Source: a bacterium
GTDB lineage: Bacteria > Bacteroidota > Bacteroidia > NS11-12g > UBA9320
NCBI GenBank assembly: GCA_018223105.1
Contig: JAAEYY010000008.1
Location: 65,744-121,729, forward strand
Direction of reading: 5' to 3'
Length of the DNA: 55,986 bases
The notes beneath the pieces were generated by a model. The model made no database searches. It had not been told where the DNA came from and saw nothing but the letters and a program-made list of their open reading frames with translations. Shown here one piece after another: positions 19,672-28,126 of the stretch (its first letter is position 1; the number at the start of each line of letters is the position of its first letter). Position numbers and translations under genes: made by a program.

Positions 19672-20383
19672 ACTTTCTGAGTTGTTTGAGGAATACAGCA
19701 AAATCTTTCGGATAATCAGCAGTTATTTCTATAGACTCACCCTTCTTATCTTTAAATTGTAAAGATCGAGCGTGTAGAGCAAAACGAGTGATCAAAGGCT
19801 GCTCCTCTCCCGTTCGATTGTAGCTGTATTTCTTTTTTATTTTTGATAACAAAGGCCAGCTGCCTCCATAAATTAAATCTCCGGCAATAGGTGCATGTTG
19901 ACTTGCCAGATGAATTCTAATTTGATGCAAACGTCCGGTTTGTGGAAGTGCTTCAACTAAGCTGTAATGTTTGAACGATTCTATAGTATTAAAAACTGTA
20001 ATACACTCCTTACCCTTGATATGGTTTACAGAACTTCTTCCACTTCTAGTGATATGTAAAGGCAGTTTTACCAAAGTTTCATGAAAAGGGTGAATCCCTT
20101 CAGTAATGGCGTGATACGTTTTCTTAATGCTTCTTCGCTCAAAACCTACAGAAGCATGCGAGTATGCCTCAATATTCTTAGCAAGTAGTAAAACTCCGGT
20201 TGTTTCCTTATCTAATCGATGACATAAGTGAAGATCATCAGCAAACTCTTGAGCAAGCTCAATCAATGAATTTCCATCTGATATACGTTCATGCAAAGAA
20301 GCCATTCCCGCAGGTTTGTTTACTGCGATATACTGATCATTTTCAAAAATGATGAGGTCTTTGAATTTAATTGACTTTGGCAC
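19658..20383 (-). CDS. RluA-family RNA pseudouridine synthase
   Basis: A 241-residue enzyme that converts uridine to pseudouridine in rRNA or tRNA. The catalytic aspartate lies in HRLDKETTGVLLLAKN, and the family motifs TGRLHQIRIHLA and PIAGDLIYGG are present. There is no S4 domain, which points to the RluA/RluC-like short forms; the modified position cannot be assigned. The start is GTG at 20383, which lies inside the end of hisS (17-bp overlap); no ATG fits better. Its own end overlaps the hydrolase gene. Confidence 0.9.
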   Translation of the reverse strand: MPKSIKFKDLIIFENDQYIAVNKPAGMASLHERISDGNSLIELAQEFADDLHLCHRLDKETTGVLLLAKNIEAYSHASVGFERRSIKKTYHAITEGIHPFHETLVKLPLHITRSGRSSVNHIKGKECITVFNTIESFKHYSLVEALPQTGRLHQIRIHLASQHAPIAGDLIYGGSWPLLSKIKKKYSYNRTGEEQPLITRFALHARSLQFKDKKGESIEITADYPKDFAVFLKQLRKYDQA

Positions 20384-21746
20384 CCTGATCTATTAAATAT
20401 GAGCTTAAATTTCCGATCTTAACCTCAGTATTACTACCTGAAATCATATCCTTTACTGTTACGGATTCAGACTCTATCTCTGAACCACCTGCGATTAATA
20501 CAAATCTCACGTTACGCTTGTTTGCATAATCCAACTGCTTTGCAATTTTCTTGGTATCGGGAAAGATGAATGCAGCCATACCTTTAGACCTTAGGGTCTT
20601 AGCGATACCGTATTGGTAATTTCGACTTTCTTCATCGAAATGGCAAAGCAAAATGGTATCTGAAGGAGCGTGATCATCAAATAAATTCAAATTTGCCATT
20701 ACTTCGTAAATTCGATCAATACCAAACGAAATACCAACTCCGGAAACATCCTTTAAGCCGAAGACCCCGGTGAGATCATCATAGCGTCCTCCACCGGAAA
20801 TACTGCCAATACCCGAATCAGGAACTACCGATTCGAAGATACATCCTGTGTAGTAGTCTAAGCCTCTGGCTAAACTCAAATCTAATCTTACATCAAGATC
20901 CAGATTTTCTAATTGAGCAAATTGAACTACTTCTCTTAGTTCTGTACAAGCCTGAACAGCTAAGGGATTGTGATTAAATGCCTGCTCCACTTTATCCAGA
21001 AATTGCAAGCTTATCTTTTCTTCAGTAATAATAGTAAAAAGTTGGTCTATAGCATGTTCTGTCACTCCCAGTTTCAAAAACTCTTCTTTTAGTGCCGCTT
21101 CTCCAATCTTATCCAATTTATCGAGGGTACTGGTAAATTGAGTCACCTCAAAATTCAAATTGAGTTCTTGAACCAAAGCTTCGAGAAACTTTCTATGATT
21201 AATTTTTAAAATCGCATTAGATAGTCCTAATTTTTTAAAAACAGCTTCGTAAATCAATACCAGGTCTGCTTCATTAACCATTGATTTAGACCCGATGATA
21301 TCCGCATCACATTGTGTAAACTCTTGAAACCTTCCTTTCCCGGGTCGATCAGCACGCCAAACTTGTTGAATCTGATATCTTCTAAATGGAAAAACCACCT
21401 CATTACTATGCTGTACCACGTATCTAGCAAATGGAACAGTGAGATCATATCGCAAGCCTTTTTTTGAAATGCTCTGGATAAAGGCAATATTATCTTCCTT
21501 CTCTATATGCTCTGTCTTAACAGACTTAACAAGCTCCCCGGAATTCAATATTCTAAACAAGAGTTTATCGCCCTCTTCACCGTATTTACCGGTAAGTGTA
21601 CTTAGATTTTCAAAAGCCGGTGTTTCAATGGGTTGAAAGCCAAAATTTTCAAATACCGATCTAATGGTATTCAGAATATGATTACGTTTTCTCAATTCAG
21701 CAGGACCAAAATCTCGAGTTCCTTTTGGATTAGAGGGTTTTTGCAT
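20367..21746 (-). CDS. hisS: histidyl-tRNA synthetase
   Basis: A 459-residue class II synthetase that charges tRNA-His. Motif 1 is near the start (KGTRDFGPAELRKRN, then GFQPIETPAFE), motif 2 is FRRYQIQQVWRADRPGKGRFQEFTQCD, and the histidine-specific segment LARGLDYYTG and motif 3 GGGRYDDL...GVGISFGIDR follow. The C-terminal anticodon-binding domain is complete. The open frame extends to 21851, but the conserved N-terminus begins at the ATG at 21746. A TAnnTTTG element ends only five bases before that ATG, so the leader would be extremely short. Confidence 0.96.
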   Translation of the reverse strand: MQKPSNPKGTRDFGPAELRKRNHILNTIRSVFENFGFQPIETPAFENLSTLTGKYGEEGDKLLFRILNSGELVKSVKTEHIEKEDNIAFIQSISKKGLRYDLTVPFARYVVQHSNEVVFPFRRYQIQQVWRADRPGKGRFQEFTQCDADIIGSKSMVNEADLVLIYEAVFKKLGLSNAILKINHRKFLEALVQELNLNFEVTQFTSTLDKLDKIGEAALKEEFLKLGVTEHAIDQLFTIITEEKISLQFLDKVEQAFNHNPLAVQACTELREVVQFAQLENLDLDVRLDLSLARGLDYYTGCIFESVVPDSGIGSISGGGRYDDLTGVFGLKDVSGVGISFGIDRIYEVMANLNLFDDHAPSDTILLCHFDEESRNYQYGIAKTLRSKGMAAFIFPDTKKIAKQLDYANKRNVRFVLIAGGSEIESESVTVKDMISGSNTEVKIGNLSSYLIDQGAKVN

Positions 21747-21750
21747 GGGG

Positions 21751-21758
21751 CAAATGTA
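21751..21758 (-). promoter_or_regulatory. -7 element directly before hisS
   Basis: Minus strand reads TACATTTG, a full TAnnTTTG match, followed by CCCC and the hisS ATG. No convincing -33 element is seen 19 nt upstream. Confidence 0.45.
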
Positions 21759-21844
21759 ATGTGGCAGCAGAAAATTATCTCTTAAATCTGGTATAAAGCG
21801 TAATTTTGCTTGTAATTCTTTATCTAGATAAACGATAAAAACAC

Positions 21845-21874
21845 TTGTCAAGATTGAAATTATTACTAATTTTG
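21845..21874 (+). promoter_or_regulatory. rpmE2 promoter
   Basis: TTG (21845-21847), a 19-nt spacer and TAATTTTG (21867-21874) fit the Bacteroidota promoter. The rpmE2 ATG is 19 bases further on. Confidence 0.65.
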
Positions 21875-21892
21875 CAGTCCTTTTAAACGATC

Positions 21893-22144
21893 ATGAAAAA
21901 CGAAATTCATCCAGAGAGCTATAGATTAGTGGTATTTAAGGACATGTCGAATGGATACCAGTTCATTACAAAGTCTTGTGTTGAAACAAAAGATACCACT
22001 GAGTGGGAAGACGGAAACGAATACCCTCTGTATAAATTAGAAATTTCAAGTGCATCTCATCCTTTCTATACCGGAAAGATGCAATTTGTGGATACTGCAG
22101 GTAGAATTGACAAATTCAACAAGCGTTACGCGAAAAAGAAATAA
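21893..22144 (+). CDS. rpmE2: 50S ribosomal protein L31, type B
   Basis: An 83-residue bL31 of the type B class. It starts [17 protein letters not shown] and has [11 protein letters not shown] and [24 protein letters not shown]. The zinc-binding cysteine set of type A L31 is missing, as expected for the zinc-independent form. bL31 bridges the two ribosomal subunits. It has its own promoter and a strong terminator, whose T run ends three bases before the next gene. Confidence 0.95.
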   Translation: MKNEIHPESYRLVVFKDMSNGYQFITKSCVETKDTTEWEDGNEYPLYKLEISSASHPFYTGKMQFVDTAGRIDKFNKRYAKKK

Positions 22145-22164
22145 TTTCGAAACAGATATTACGA

Positions 22165-22198
22165 AAGGCTCTCCTATCTTTGGAGAGCCTTTTTTTTT
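22165..22198 (+). terminator. terminator of rpmE2, with TATCTTTG across the loop
   Basis: A 10-bp stem (22165-22174 with 22182-22191) closes a 7-nt loop and is followed by T to 22198. The loop plus the next base reads TATCTTTG (22175-22182), which is a promoter -7 match. The next ATG is at 22202. Confidence 0.9.
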
Positions 22199-22201
22199 AC
22201 T

Positions 22202-23398
22202 ATGAGCCTTATTCTTTTTGATGATGCCTCTAGGCATGAATTACTACCTCTAACTTACACAAGACCTTGTGCCGACCTCAGGTTGGGTATTCTCACTATA
22301 GCAGAGAAATGGGAATTGATAAGCAAACACGAAGTTTCGTTTCTCAGCGTTGATTATCTCAACAAGAAATTTCCATCGATCTATTCCCAACACAATTATC
22401 TGATCAATGGCAGAATAATTCCTACCCAGAAATTATGGTCTGAAATTGAAGCTTTAGATGCGGGCCAAGCTCTATTTGCCGAAGATTCCCTCATCGCGGC
22501 GTATGATACAGATGAATTTGATGAAGAAGCGGTACGCGACCATTTCGAACGAATTGATGTGCAAGTTGCACCGCAGTTTATTAAAAATGTTCACGACCTC
22601 TTTACTTATGCAGATTCTGCGATTAGAGCGGATTTCGACCTGCTCACTGAGGGCCGTAATTCGGCTGCAATTTCGAATACCAATACTCTAATTGGCGATG
22701 CCATATTTATTGAAGAAGGAGCCAAAGTTGAAGCAAGTATTATAAATGCAAGCTCCGGACCGGTATACATTGGTAAAAATGCAGAGGTAATGGAAGGTTG
22801 TATGATTAGAGGGCCTTTTGCCTTAGGTACCGGATCCACTGTTAAAATGGGCGCTAAAATTTATGGTGGCACTACGATTGGTCCCGCCTGTAAAGTTGGT
22901 GGTGAAATAAACAATGTAGTATTTCAAGCCAATAGCAATAAAGCTCATGATGGTTTTTTAGGTAATTCCGTAATTGGCGAATGGTGCAATCTTGGAGCAG
23001 ATACTAACTGTTCCAATCTTAAAAACAACTATGCTCCTGTAAAGCTATGGAGTTTTCATCATAAAAGATTTATCAATACCGGACTACAGTTTTGTGGTTT
23101 AATAATGGCAGATCATAGTAAATGTGGCATCAATACCATGTTCAACACAGGAACTGTAATTGGAGTGAGTGCCAACATTTTTGGCGCCGGATTTCCACGA
23201 AACTTTGTGCCCTCCTTTACATGGGGTGGGAGCACCGGATTTACTACCTACACCTTAAATAAAGTATTCGAAACTGCCGATAAGGTCCTGGCACGTAGGA
23301 ATCAGGAGTTTGGGGATATAGACAAAGACATTTTAAAACATATATTTGAATCCTCTTCAGAGCACCGCTTCTGGGAGAAACAACCAAGGACAATCTAA
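22202..23398 (+). CDS. GlmU-like sugar nucleotidyltransferase with left-handed beta-helix
   Basis: A 398-residue protein of the Bacteroidota GlmU-like group. The N-terminal part (1-170) matches the nucleotidyltransferase-like NTP_transf_4 type (LILFDDASRHELLPLTYTRPCADLRLGI); the C-terminal part (about 175-340) has hexapeptide repeats typical of a left-handed beta-helix acyltransferase. Its position before tpiA and its architecture suggest sugar-phosphate activation for envelope polymers, but the substrate is unproven. It may not replace GlmU itself. The start lies three bases after the rpmE2 terminator, and the stop overlaps the tpiA ATG (TAATG). Confidence 0.85.
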   Translation: MSLILFDDASRHELLPLTYTRPCADLRLGILTIAEKWELISKHEVSFLSVDYLNKKFPSIYSQHNYLINGRIIPTQKLWSEIEALDAGQALFAEDSLIAAYDTDEFDEEAVRDHFERIDVQVAPQFIKNVHDLFTYADSAIRADFDLLTEGRNSAAISNTNTLIGDAIFIEEGAKVEASIINASSGPVYIGKNAEVMEGCMIRGPFALGTGSTVKMGAKIYGGTTIGPACKVGGEINNVVFQANSNKAHDGFLGNSVIGEWCNLGADTNCSNLKNNYAPVKLWSFHHKRFINTGLQFCGLIMADHSKCGINTMFNTGTVIGVSANIFGAGFPRNFVPSFTWGGSTGFTTYTLNKVFETADKVLARRNQEFGDIDKDILKHIFESSSEHRFWEKQPRTI

Positions 23399-24147
23399 TG
23401 AGACAAAAGTTCGTAGCCGGAAACTGGAAAATGAATCTCGACCTGGATGATGGTAAAGATTTATTGATTGAAATTATCAATAGCAGCATTGATTCCACAG
23501 CACAAATAATTGTAATTCCACCTTACATCCATTTAAGTAAGTTTAACCAGCTTCTAACAAGCTCTAATATCGCCTTGGGTGCTCAGAACTGCCATCAGCA
23601 AGATAGCGGAGCATTCACAGGGGAAATCTCAGTACCAATGCTTAAAAGTGTTGGAGTAGAGTATGTTGTTCTAGGCCATAGTGAGAGAAGAAACTACTAT
23701 TTTGAGGATAGTATTTCGCTTTCCTTTAAGGTTCAGCAAGTGCTGGATCACGGCTTAAGACCTATCTATTGCTGCGGTGAAACCTTAGATCAAAGACAAG
23801 AAGGTCTTCATTTTGACGAAATCAGAACTCAATTAAAGGAGGGTCTGTTCAAATTAAATGAAATGGAGCTTCTAAATTGTGTAATTGCTTATGAACCTGT
23901 ATGGGCCATTGGAACAGGTGTTACTGCTAGTCCGGAACAAGCTCAAGAAGTTCATTCCTTTATTAGAAAAACGATTGCATCAGTTTATGGTGATATGGTA
24001 GCGGATAACATCTCCATTCTGTATGGAGGAAGTGTAAAACCAGATAATGCTAAAGAATTGTTTAATTGTCCGGATATTGACGGAGGATTAATTGGTGGAG
24101 CTGCTCTTAATGCAGATAGTTTTGCCGCAATTGCGAATTCTTTCTAA
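23398..24147 (+). CDS. tpiA: triosephosphate isomerase
   Basis: A 249-residue TIM-barrel enzyme that interconverts dihydroxyacetone phosphate and glyceraldehyde 3-phosphate. The catalytic Lys lies in GNWKMN, His in VLGHSERR and Glu in AYEPVWAIGTG. Loop 6 and the phosphate-binding LYGGSVKPDN and GGLIGGAAL are intact. The ATG overlaps the stop of the GlmU-like gene by one base, so the two are co-transcribed. Its stop interleaves with that of the opposing membrane protein gene (4-bp CTAA). Confidence 0.97.
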   Translation: MRQKFVAGNWKMNLDLDDGKDLLIEIINSSIDSTAQIIVIPPYIHLSKFNQLLTSSNIALGAQNCHQQDSGAFTGEISVPMLKSVGVEYVVLGHSERRNYYFEDSISLSFKVQQVLDHGLRPIYCCGETLDQRQEGLHFDEIRTQLKEGLFKLNEMELLNCVIAYEPVWAIGTGVTASPEQAQEVHSFIRKTIASVYGDMVADNISILYGGSVKPDNAKELFNCPDIDGGLIGGAALNADSFAAIANSF

Positions 24148-24713
24148 AAGATATAACCTAATCCTATTGCAAAATGATCTGCGGGTTTGTACTTAAACAC
24201 GCGATCATAGTTTTCTCCTTCTCCTTCGTATGACTGGAAGTTCATATTAAAATTTCCTCTTCCTTCAAGACTGAGCTTAACTCTGTTAAAGGTTCTGCTT
24301 ATCCCAACTAAAGGCATGACGCCAACATTGTAATAGTAATAATAGTAGTCCTCTATTGCTTCTTTTCGGAATGCCGAGTTCCAGTATAGGTCTAGACCGA
24401 CATACAGTTTAAGCGGATCGTTAATATCCAGATCTAAACTATACTGTGATCCTAATGCCACAGAATAAGCAATATTACCTTGGCTGAGTGCTTGGGTATC
24501 ACTCCTGATGGTCTGTATAGCATTCACTTGAATTCCTAAAGTAGAGCGCAACATCCAATTTTCGTTAAGTGCTCTTCTATATAAAAAACCAAGAGACGGT
24601 TTCTCTTGAGTTTTAATTGGGCTCACAAGTAAGGAAACTTCATTCTGATGGAGTTCTTGAGCCGACATAGTTTGAAGCACAGAGAGAAGGACGAAAAGAA
24701 TACAGATTCTCAT
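24144..24713 (-). CDS. predicted outer-membrane beta-barrel protein
   Basis: A 189-residue protein with a signal peptide (residues 1-18, ending MSAQ). The mature part alternates polar and hydrophobic residues in short strands with many Tyr, Asn and Gly, and ends in an aromatic residue (GLGYIF), as outer-membrane barrels do. A run of five tyrosines lies mid-protein. I cannot assign a family. It lies downstream of the OmpA-like gene but after that gene's terminator, so it may be expressed weakly by readthrough or from an unseen promoter. Confidence 0.75.
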   Translation of the reverse strand: MRICILFVLLSVLQTMSAQELHQNEVSLLVSPIKTQEKPSLGFLYRRALNENWMLRSTLGIQVNAIQTIRSDTQALSQGNIAYSVALGSQYSLDLDINDPLKLYVGLDLYWNSAFRKEAIEDYYYYYYNVGVMPLVGISRTFNRVKLSLEGRGNFNMNFQSYEGEGENYDRVFKYKPADHFAIGLGYIF

Positions 24714-24740
24714 TACTGCGTGAAAATAAGTAAATAAACA

Positions 24741-24773
24741 TAAAAAAAGGGCTTCAAAAATGAAGCCCTTAAT
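24741..24773 (-). terminator. terminator of the OmpA-family gene
   Basis: A perfect 10-bp stem (24747-24756 with 24761-24770) and a 4-nt loop. Seven T follow on the minus strand, overlapping the end of the stem. Confidence 0.9.
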
Positions 24774-24794
24774 TTATTATTTCAGATTTATTTC

Positions 24795-26447
24795 TTACAT
24801 ACCTGGTGCAGGAGGTGCTGAGCTTCCTCCGCTTCCTTTAGTGAGGTCGATTCTTCTTGAGCTATACTCTCCAGAAGCTCCAGAGCTATAATCAACTCCG
24901 ATTCTACTTCTGTCGATTCCGTAATTAGCTTCAAGGTGATCGATGATAGCATTAGAACGTTTCCAAGCTAATTGCTCAGCAGGCTTGCTGCTTGCATGAC
25001 CAATTGCAGTAATGGTAAGTTCTGGACACTGCTTCATTTTTTCAGCAATCATATAAAGAATACCGTAAGAGCTAGAAGGGATCTTAGAACTTCCGTTATC
25101 GAAGATAATAGAAGGAAGAACCACGTTCTCGCAATCACAACATGCATCGTTAATTTCAATCGCGTTACCTTTCACGTCTACCAATGATCCCATTGGAGTA
25201 TCGTCTTGCTCATCAACACAGTCAGCAACACCGTCACCATCTGAATCTTTAGCAACACCATTCTCATCTACATCGTCGCAGTCTGAGAAAGGCTCAAGGT
25301 CTTTACAATCAGCAACACCGTCGCCGTCTGAATCAACAGCTTTACCGTTACCGTAAACTTTATCGCAATCTTCTTCAGTTTCATTATCAGCATCAAAGTA
25401 ATCACTTACTCCGTCACCGTCTTGATCTTCTTTCAATGGCTTCAATTCTTCAATTTCATTTTTCATTGAATCCATGTCAGCATAAACTGTTTCCATTGGA
25501 TTTAACCAATCGTAGTGATTGTCATTTCCTTTAGTACCTAACTTAACAGAAAGTTGTACCGTCAACATGTGATAGTAATCGTAAGATCTGTTACGCTGAG
25601 TAGGGAAAGAGAATCCATCGATCAAATCGTTTCTAGTCCAGTGTGATTTCCACTCAAGACCTAAGTCTAACAATTTGTTGATGTTGTATTTTAAACCTAA
25701 TCCGAAAGGAATAGTAAGGTTTCTACCTTGGTAATAAGTTTCAACGTTTGCAATGTCCGGACTTGCGTCAACCGGATCAATGCTTGGGTCGATTTCGTTA
25801 CCATCAGCATCAAATGCTTGCCAGTATGCAGGACCCCAGTTTCTGTAGTATGCTCTCGCATCTCTAGTATACTGTGGTACCATCTGACCGGTAATGTAAT
25901 CTTCAACTTCATCATCTCCTTCAAAAGTTCCAACTACATCACTCCACAGAGCTCCAACTCCGAAGAACATGAATAATTGAACGCTTCTTAAAGGACGTAA
26001 GAAAGAAAGGTTACCCAATGTATATACTGCAGTAAGGTCTAGGTCTCTAAAGTTGTTAGTGAAGACATAACCGTCAGTACTTGGTGCAGCACTACCCTTG
26101 TGATACAAGTTGTTATCAACTTGATCTTTAATGGTTGTAGCACCATTTCTTCCATCATTCTTGTTTCCACTGAAATCAGGGTCCATACGACCTCCGTTCA
26201 GTGTTCCCATATTTCCACTCAATTTCAATCCAAAAGACTGAGCAACTGAGTATTTAACGTGAAGGCCATAAGCCAGGCCTAAGGTAACGTCATCTGCGTC
26301 TCCGTTAAACATGGTAGGGCCAACTTGTAGTCCGACAGACCATTTCTTTGAAGGTCTGAATTTCGAAAAGTAACTTCCGACCTGGGCATTTGATGCCGTA
26401 AAGGCGAAGCATGTAAGTAGTACAGCTAGTAATCTGAAATTTCTCAT
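24795..26447 (-). CDS. OmpA-family outer membrane protein with thrombospondin type 3-like repeats
   Basis: About 550 residues from the ATG at 26447; the open frame reaches 26510. A signal peptide (ending ASNAQ) leads to an N-terminal beta-barrel-like region (about 25-330). A calcium-binding-type repeat block follows (DQDGDGVSDYFD, DSDGDGVADC twice), then an OmpA C-terminal domain (IIFDNGSSKIP to the end). In that domain the usual GHTD motif reads GHASS, so the Asp that normally contacts peptidoglycan is replaced. The tail is Gly/Ser/Pro. It probably links the outer membrane to the cell wall, although with altered binding. Its own promoter and terminator are clear. Confidence 0.9.
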   Translation of the reverse strand: MRNFRLLAVLLTCFAFTASNAQVGSYFSKFRPSKKWSVGLQVGPTMFNGDADDVTLGLAYGLHVKYSVAQSFGLKLSGNMGTLNGGRMDPDFSGNKNDGRNGATTIKDQVDNNLYHKGSAAPSTDGYVFTNNFRDLDLTAVYTLGNLSFLRPLRSVQLFMFFGVGALWSDVVGTFEGDDEVEDYITGQMVPQYTRDARAYYRNWGPAYWQAFDADGNEIDPSIDPVDASPDIANVETYYQGRNLTIPFGLGLKYNINKLLDLGLEWKSHWTRNDLIDGFSFPTQRNRSYDYYHMLTVQLSVKLGTKGNDNHYDWLNPMETVYADMDSMKNEIEELKPLKEDQDGDGVSDYFDADNETEEDCDKVYGNGKAVDSDGDGVADCKDLEPFSDCDDVDENGVAKDSDGDGVADCVDEQDDTPMGSLVDVKGNAIEINDACCDCENVVLPSIIFDNGSSKIPSSSYGILYMIAEKMKQCPELTITAIGHASSKPAEQLAWKRSNAIIDHLEANYGIDRSRIGVDYSSGASGEYSSRRIDLTKGSGGSSAPPAPGM

Positions 26448-26480
26448 AATGTAAACTTCCGTTAGTAATTGATTAAGGTG

Positions 26481-26511
26481 CAAAAGTAGGGTGTATAGCC
26501 TTAAATTCAAA
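26481..26511 (-). promoter_or_regulatory. promoter of the OmpA-family gene
   Basis: On the minus strand TTTG (26511-26508), a 19-nt spacer and TACTTTTG (26488-26481) give a full match to the Bacteroidota promoter. It lies against the end of bshC. Confidence 0.75.
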
Positions 26512-26512
26512 T

Positions 26513-28126
26513 TTATTTATTGATCAAATGGTTAATTTTAAGCAAATTAGAGAATCCAAAGTGCTTTTTTAGATCTTGCAGATATTCAAGTATATAGGCG
26601 TACTCAGCGATGTGGGCCTCTCGCTCCTGTATATAACCGGTGGAGAAGTACCCCCGCTTTATTTTCAAAGTTTGCTTCACAAGCGGGTTTGACTCTGATC
26701 TATGGATGAATCTCTCAGCCGCAATCTTATCCAACTCGTCCAATTTCGGTAAAATCTTCTGAATTTTAGAGTCTACTGAATATCCTTTAAAATATTTATC
26801 GAATAATGAGTTGTAGGTATCCAAATTTGCTCTCGCTCTTTCTAAAAGCCCGGATAAATCTCGTTCTTCCTGCGCGGCTATCTTATTGATTTCCAGAACT
26901 AAAGACTCTTCTTCGAGATACAAATCCTTCCAATTTTCCAGCTTGAGCTTTTCCCATTGCTTCGGATTTAACAAAACAGCCGAAGTACGTAAAAACAGGA
27001 GTGGAAATGGGACATCATGAGCATCAAATACGGATTTAAATTGAAGCCAGTATTTCACCTCAGAAGGTCCACCTACATACAATAAATTAGGTAAAATTTG
27101 CTCTTGATAAAGGGGTCGCAAAGCCACATTAGGGCTCAATGATTCGGCACTTTTATCTACAAAGGCTTCTATATCGTCCAAATCAGACAACACTTCGTCG
27201 CCGGAAACAAGTTTATCTCCTTTTATTTCTATCCTGCTCCGATCGTTTTCCGATAACCAAAATAGGTTCACATCTCTTATATACACCTGAGGATCAAAGC
27301 CTTTCTCGTCTAGCTCTTCAGTTTGAGCTTGAAATAAAGATAGGTGCTCCCCTTTTAATTCAGCTTTTAGTACCGATGTATACTCTTTTTTTAGTTTTGG
27401 ATGATCTGCATCCAGGATCACAAGACCAAGTTCTCCAAATAATGCATTTAGAAAATATCGACTTGCATCTGCGAGTGTTCTACCCTTATACGACTCTTTC
27501 GCAAGATCGAAAAACTTCAGCATGGCTTCCGTTGGTCGAACTTCCTCTATAAGATCATCAATTAGAGTATTTATACCTTCTGTAGACATTCGTCCAACAG
27601 CACCTTTTTGATCGGTATTCCAGCTAAAGGTCTTCCCAAATAATTTAATATCCCTTATTTCCTCAAGGTCGTGATCCTCACTAGCCATCCAAAATACAGG
27701 AACAAACTTGTAGTCGGAATACTTTTGATTAGCGTCTTCAGTTAGTTGAAGCGTATTAAGTATCTTGTAAAGAACGTACAAAGGTCCTAATCCAACATGT
27801 ATCTGTTGGCCTGTGGTAATAGTAAAGGTGTCTGAATTACGGAGTAACTCAATATTTTTATTTACGGGTCCCGGAATTGTATCAATACCGGATTTTGCAT
27901 ACTGCTCTTTCAGAACCTCTACTAAAGTAGATCGGAATTGAGTTGAAAAATCTTTCTTTCTTTCTATTGCCAAAGGCAGATTTTCGAGTACCGGTAAATC
28001 TGAGTAAAATTCTTTGAGTTTATCCGTTTTCAGGTAAGAATGAAGAAAATCATTCCAGTAATGTGTGCTTTCACGCTCACATTGAAGGTTTTCAATGCTT
28101 GATTTGAGGTCTCCCGATGAGGTCAT
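26513..28126 (-). CDS. bshC: bacillithiol biosynthesis cysteine-adding enzyme BshC
   Basis: A 537-residue protein of the BshC family, which is thought to add cysteine to glucosaminyl malate in the last step of bacillithiol synthesis. Family segments are TITTGQQIHVGLGPLYVLYKI, FVPVFWMASEDHDLEEI, and YVGGPSEVKYWLQFK. A coiled-coil-like helical region fills about 390-470. bshA and bshB are not in this window. The start overlaps the end of rimO by 35 bases, so this is the last gene of the ftsY-rimO-bshC string. The thiol itself is inferred from the family. Confidence 0.93.
   Translation of the reverse strand: MTSSGDLKSSIENLQCERESTHYWNDFLHSYLKTDKLKEFYSDLPVLENLPLAIERKKDFSTQFRSTLVEVLKEQYAKSGIDTIPGPVNKNIELLRNSDTFTITTGQQIHVGLGPLYVLYKILNTLQLTEDANQKYSDYKFVPVFWMASEDHDLEEIRDIKLFGKTFSWNTDQKGAVGRMSTEGINTLIDDLIEEVRPTEAMLKFFDLAKESYKGRTLADASRYFLNALFGELGLVILDADHPKLKKEYTSVLKAELKGEHLSLFQAQTEELDEKGFDPQVYIRDVNLFWLSENDRSRIEIKGDKLVSGDEVLSDLDDIEAFVDKSAESLSPNVALRPLYQEQILPNLLYVGGPSEVKYWLQFKSVFDAHDVPFPLLFLRTSAVLLNPKQWEKLKLENWKDLYLEEESLVLEINKIAAQEERDLSGLLERARANLDTYNSLFDKYFKGYSVDSKIQKILPKLDELDKIAAERFIHRSESNPLVKQTLKIKRGYFSTGYIQEREAHIAEYAYILEYLQDLKKHFGFSNLLKINHLINK

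Noticed and set aside
22046..22237. Minus-strand ORF across rpmE2 and its terminator
   Set aside because: It crosses a clear terminator and ribosomal gene and has no recognisable features.
28092..28126. Frameshift between rimO and bshC because of a 35-base overlap
   Set aside because: Both proteins are complete with normal family ends, so this is an ordinary overlapping operon.
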